In this document: piece by piece, positions 63,955 to 64,000 of the stretch
How the letters are laid out: the number at the start of each line of letters is the position of its first letter
Position numbering within the stretch: position 1 is the stretch's first letter
DNA from: Liopterus haemorrhoidalis
Taxonomy: Eukaryota; Arthropoda; Insecta; Coleoptera; Dytiscidae
DNA: 64,000 nucleotides
Reading direction: 5' to 3'
NCBI GenBank assembly: GCA_963971575.1
Contig: OZ020620.1
Span: 34,983,992-35,047,991 of the forward strand
Program-made: the position numbers and the translations under genes
The notes under the pieces: generated by a model
The model's database searches: none
Told to the model about the DNA's origin: nothing
Seen by the model: the letters and a program-made list of their open reading frames with translations, nothing else

Positions 63955-64000
63955 CGATGAATCTGATCCAGATAGCTTGTGGAATCCTGAACCGGAAATG
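63955..64000 (+). CDS. PAIP1: possible PAIP1-like exon 4, truncated by window end
   Basis: A TTTCTTCTAG acceptor ends at 63954. With the phase 2 donor at 60721 the join reads NDFILDESDPDSLWNPEPEM, open to the window edge and acidic, as PAIP1 C-termini are. The same frame is also open upstream of the acceptor (ADTDGVFDVSSS), so it could instead be part of an unrelated ORF that starts further left. The phase match favours the exon reading. Confidence 0.55.

Overview
The window is AT-rich insect nuclear DNA carrying parts of two spliced protein-coding genes on the + strand, with the introns filled by transposable elements. The insect assignment rests on the gene content (an Ig plus sushi-domain gene resembling hikaru genki, and a PAIP1-like MIF4G gene), on GT-AG introns up to about 28 kb, and on the mobile element mix (mariner, hAT, piggyBac, PIF/Harbinger, Helitron, Copia, several LINE clades). 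A beetle or another large-genome insect is my guess; the sequence does not prove the order.

Gene 1 (hig-like) occupies 1-55010. Six exons are visible: 1-33, 27982-28116, 28172-28315, 42837-43058, 44567-44761 and 54811-55010. Every internal junction is phase 1 and the joined frame stays open to a stop at 55010. The exons encode the end of an Ig-like domain followed by four sushi/CCP modules. The introns are about 27.9 kb, 55 bp, 14.5 kb, 1.5 kb and 10.0 kb. Gene 2 (PAIP1-like) starts at 56934 and has exons 56934-57356, 57982-58251 and 60435-60721, with a likely further exon from 63955 that runs off the window. It shows a PAM2 motif followed by a MIF4G-type region.

The first intron (34-27981) holds a LINE remnant, a TTAA-flanked piggyBac-type MITE, a large TIR element, THAP-containing TIR elements, mariner and hAT insertions with exact target duplications, a LINE carrying nested mariner and hAT insertions, a recent Copia-type LTR element that has lost its reverse transcriptase, and an unusual transposon-like gene with an internal inversion. 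The third intron (28316-42836) holds nested hAT/THAP elements, a mariner, hATs, a Helitron-like element and a fold-back element with arms of about 360 bp. Intron 4 is mostly one deleted mariner plus one hAT MITE. Intron 5 (44762-54810) contains a piggyBac relic with two further insertions nested in it, two LINEs and several hATs. The PAIP1-like introns contain two clean TA-flanked MITEs.

Recurring themes are: four different mariner families each reduced to about 0.86-0.91 kb by loss of the middle of the transposase; a TIR repeat family with a (TCTG)n tract and an internal tRNA-like module, pieces of which lie next to splice acceptors of both genes; and large inverted repeat pairs inside the hig-like transcription unit that could pair in the pre-mRNA. 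No CRISPR, operon or functional RNA gene was seen. All assignments come from reading the sequence; no database search was run.
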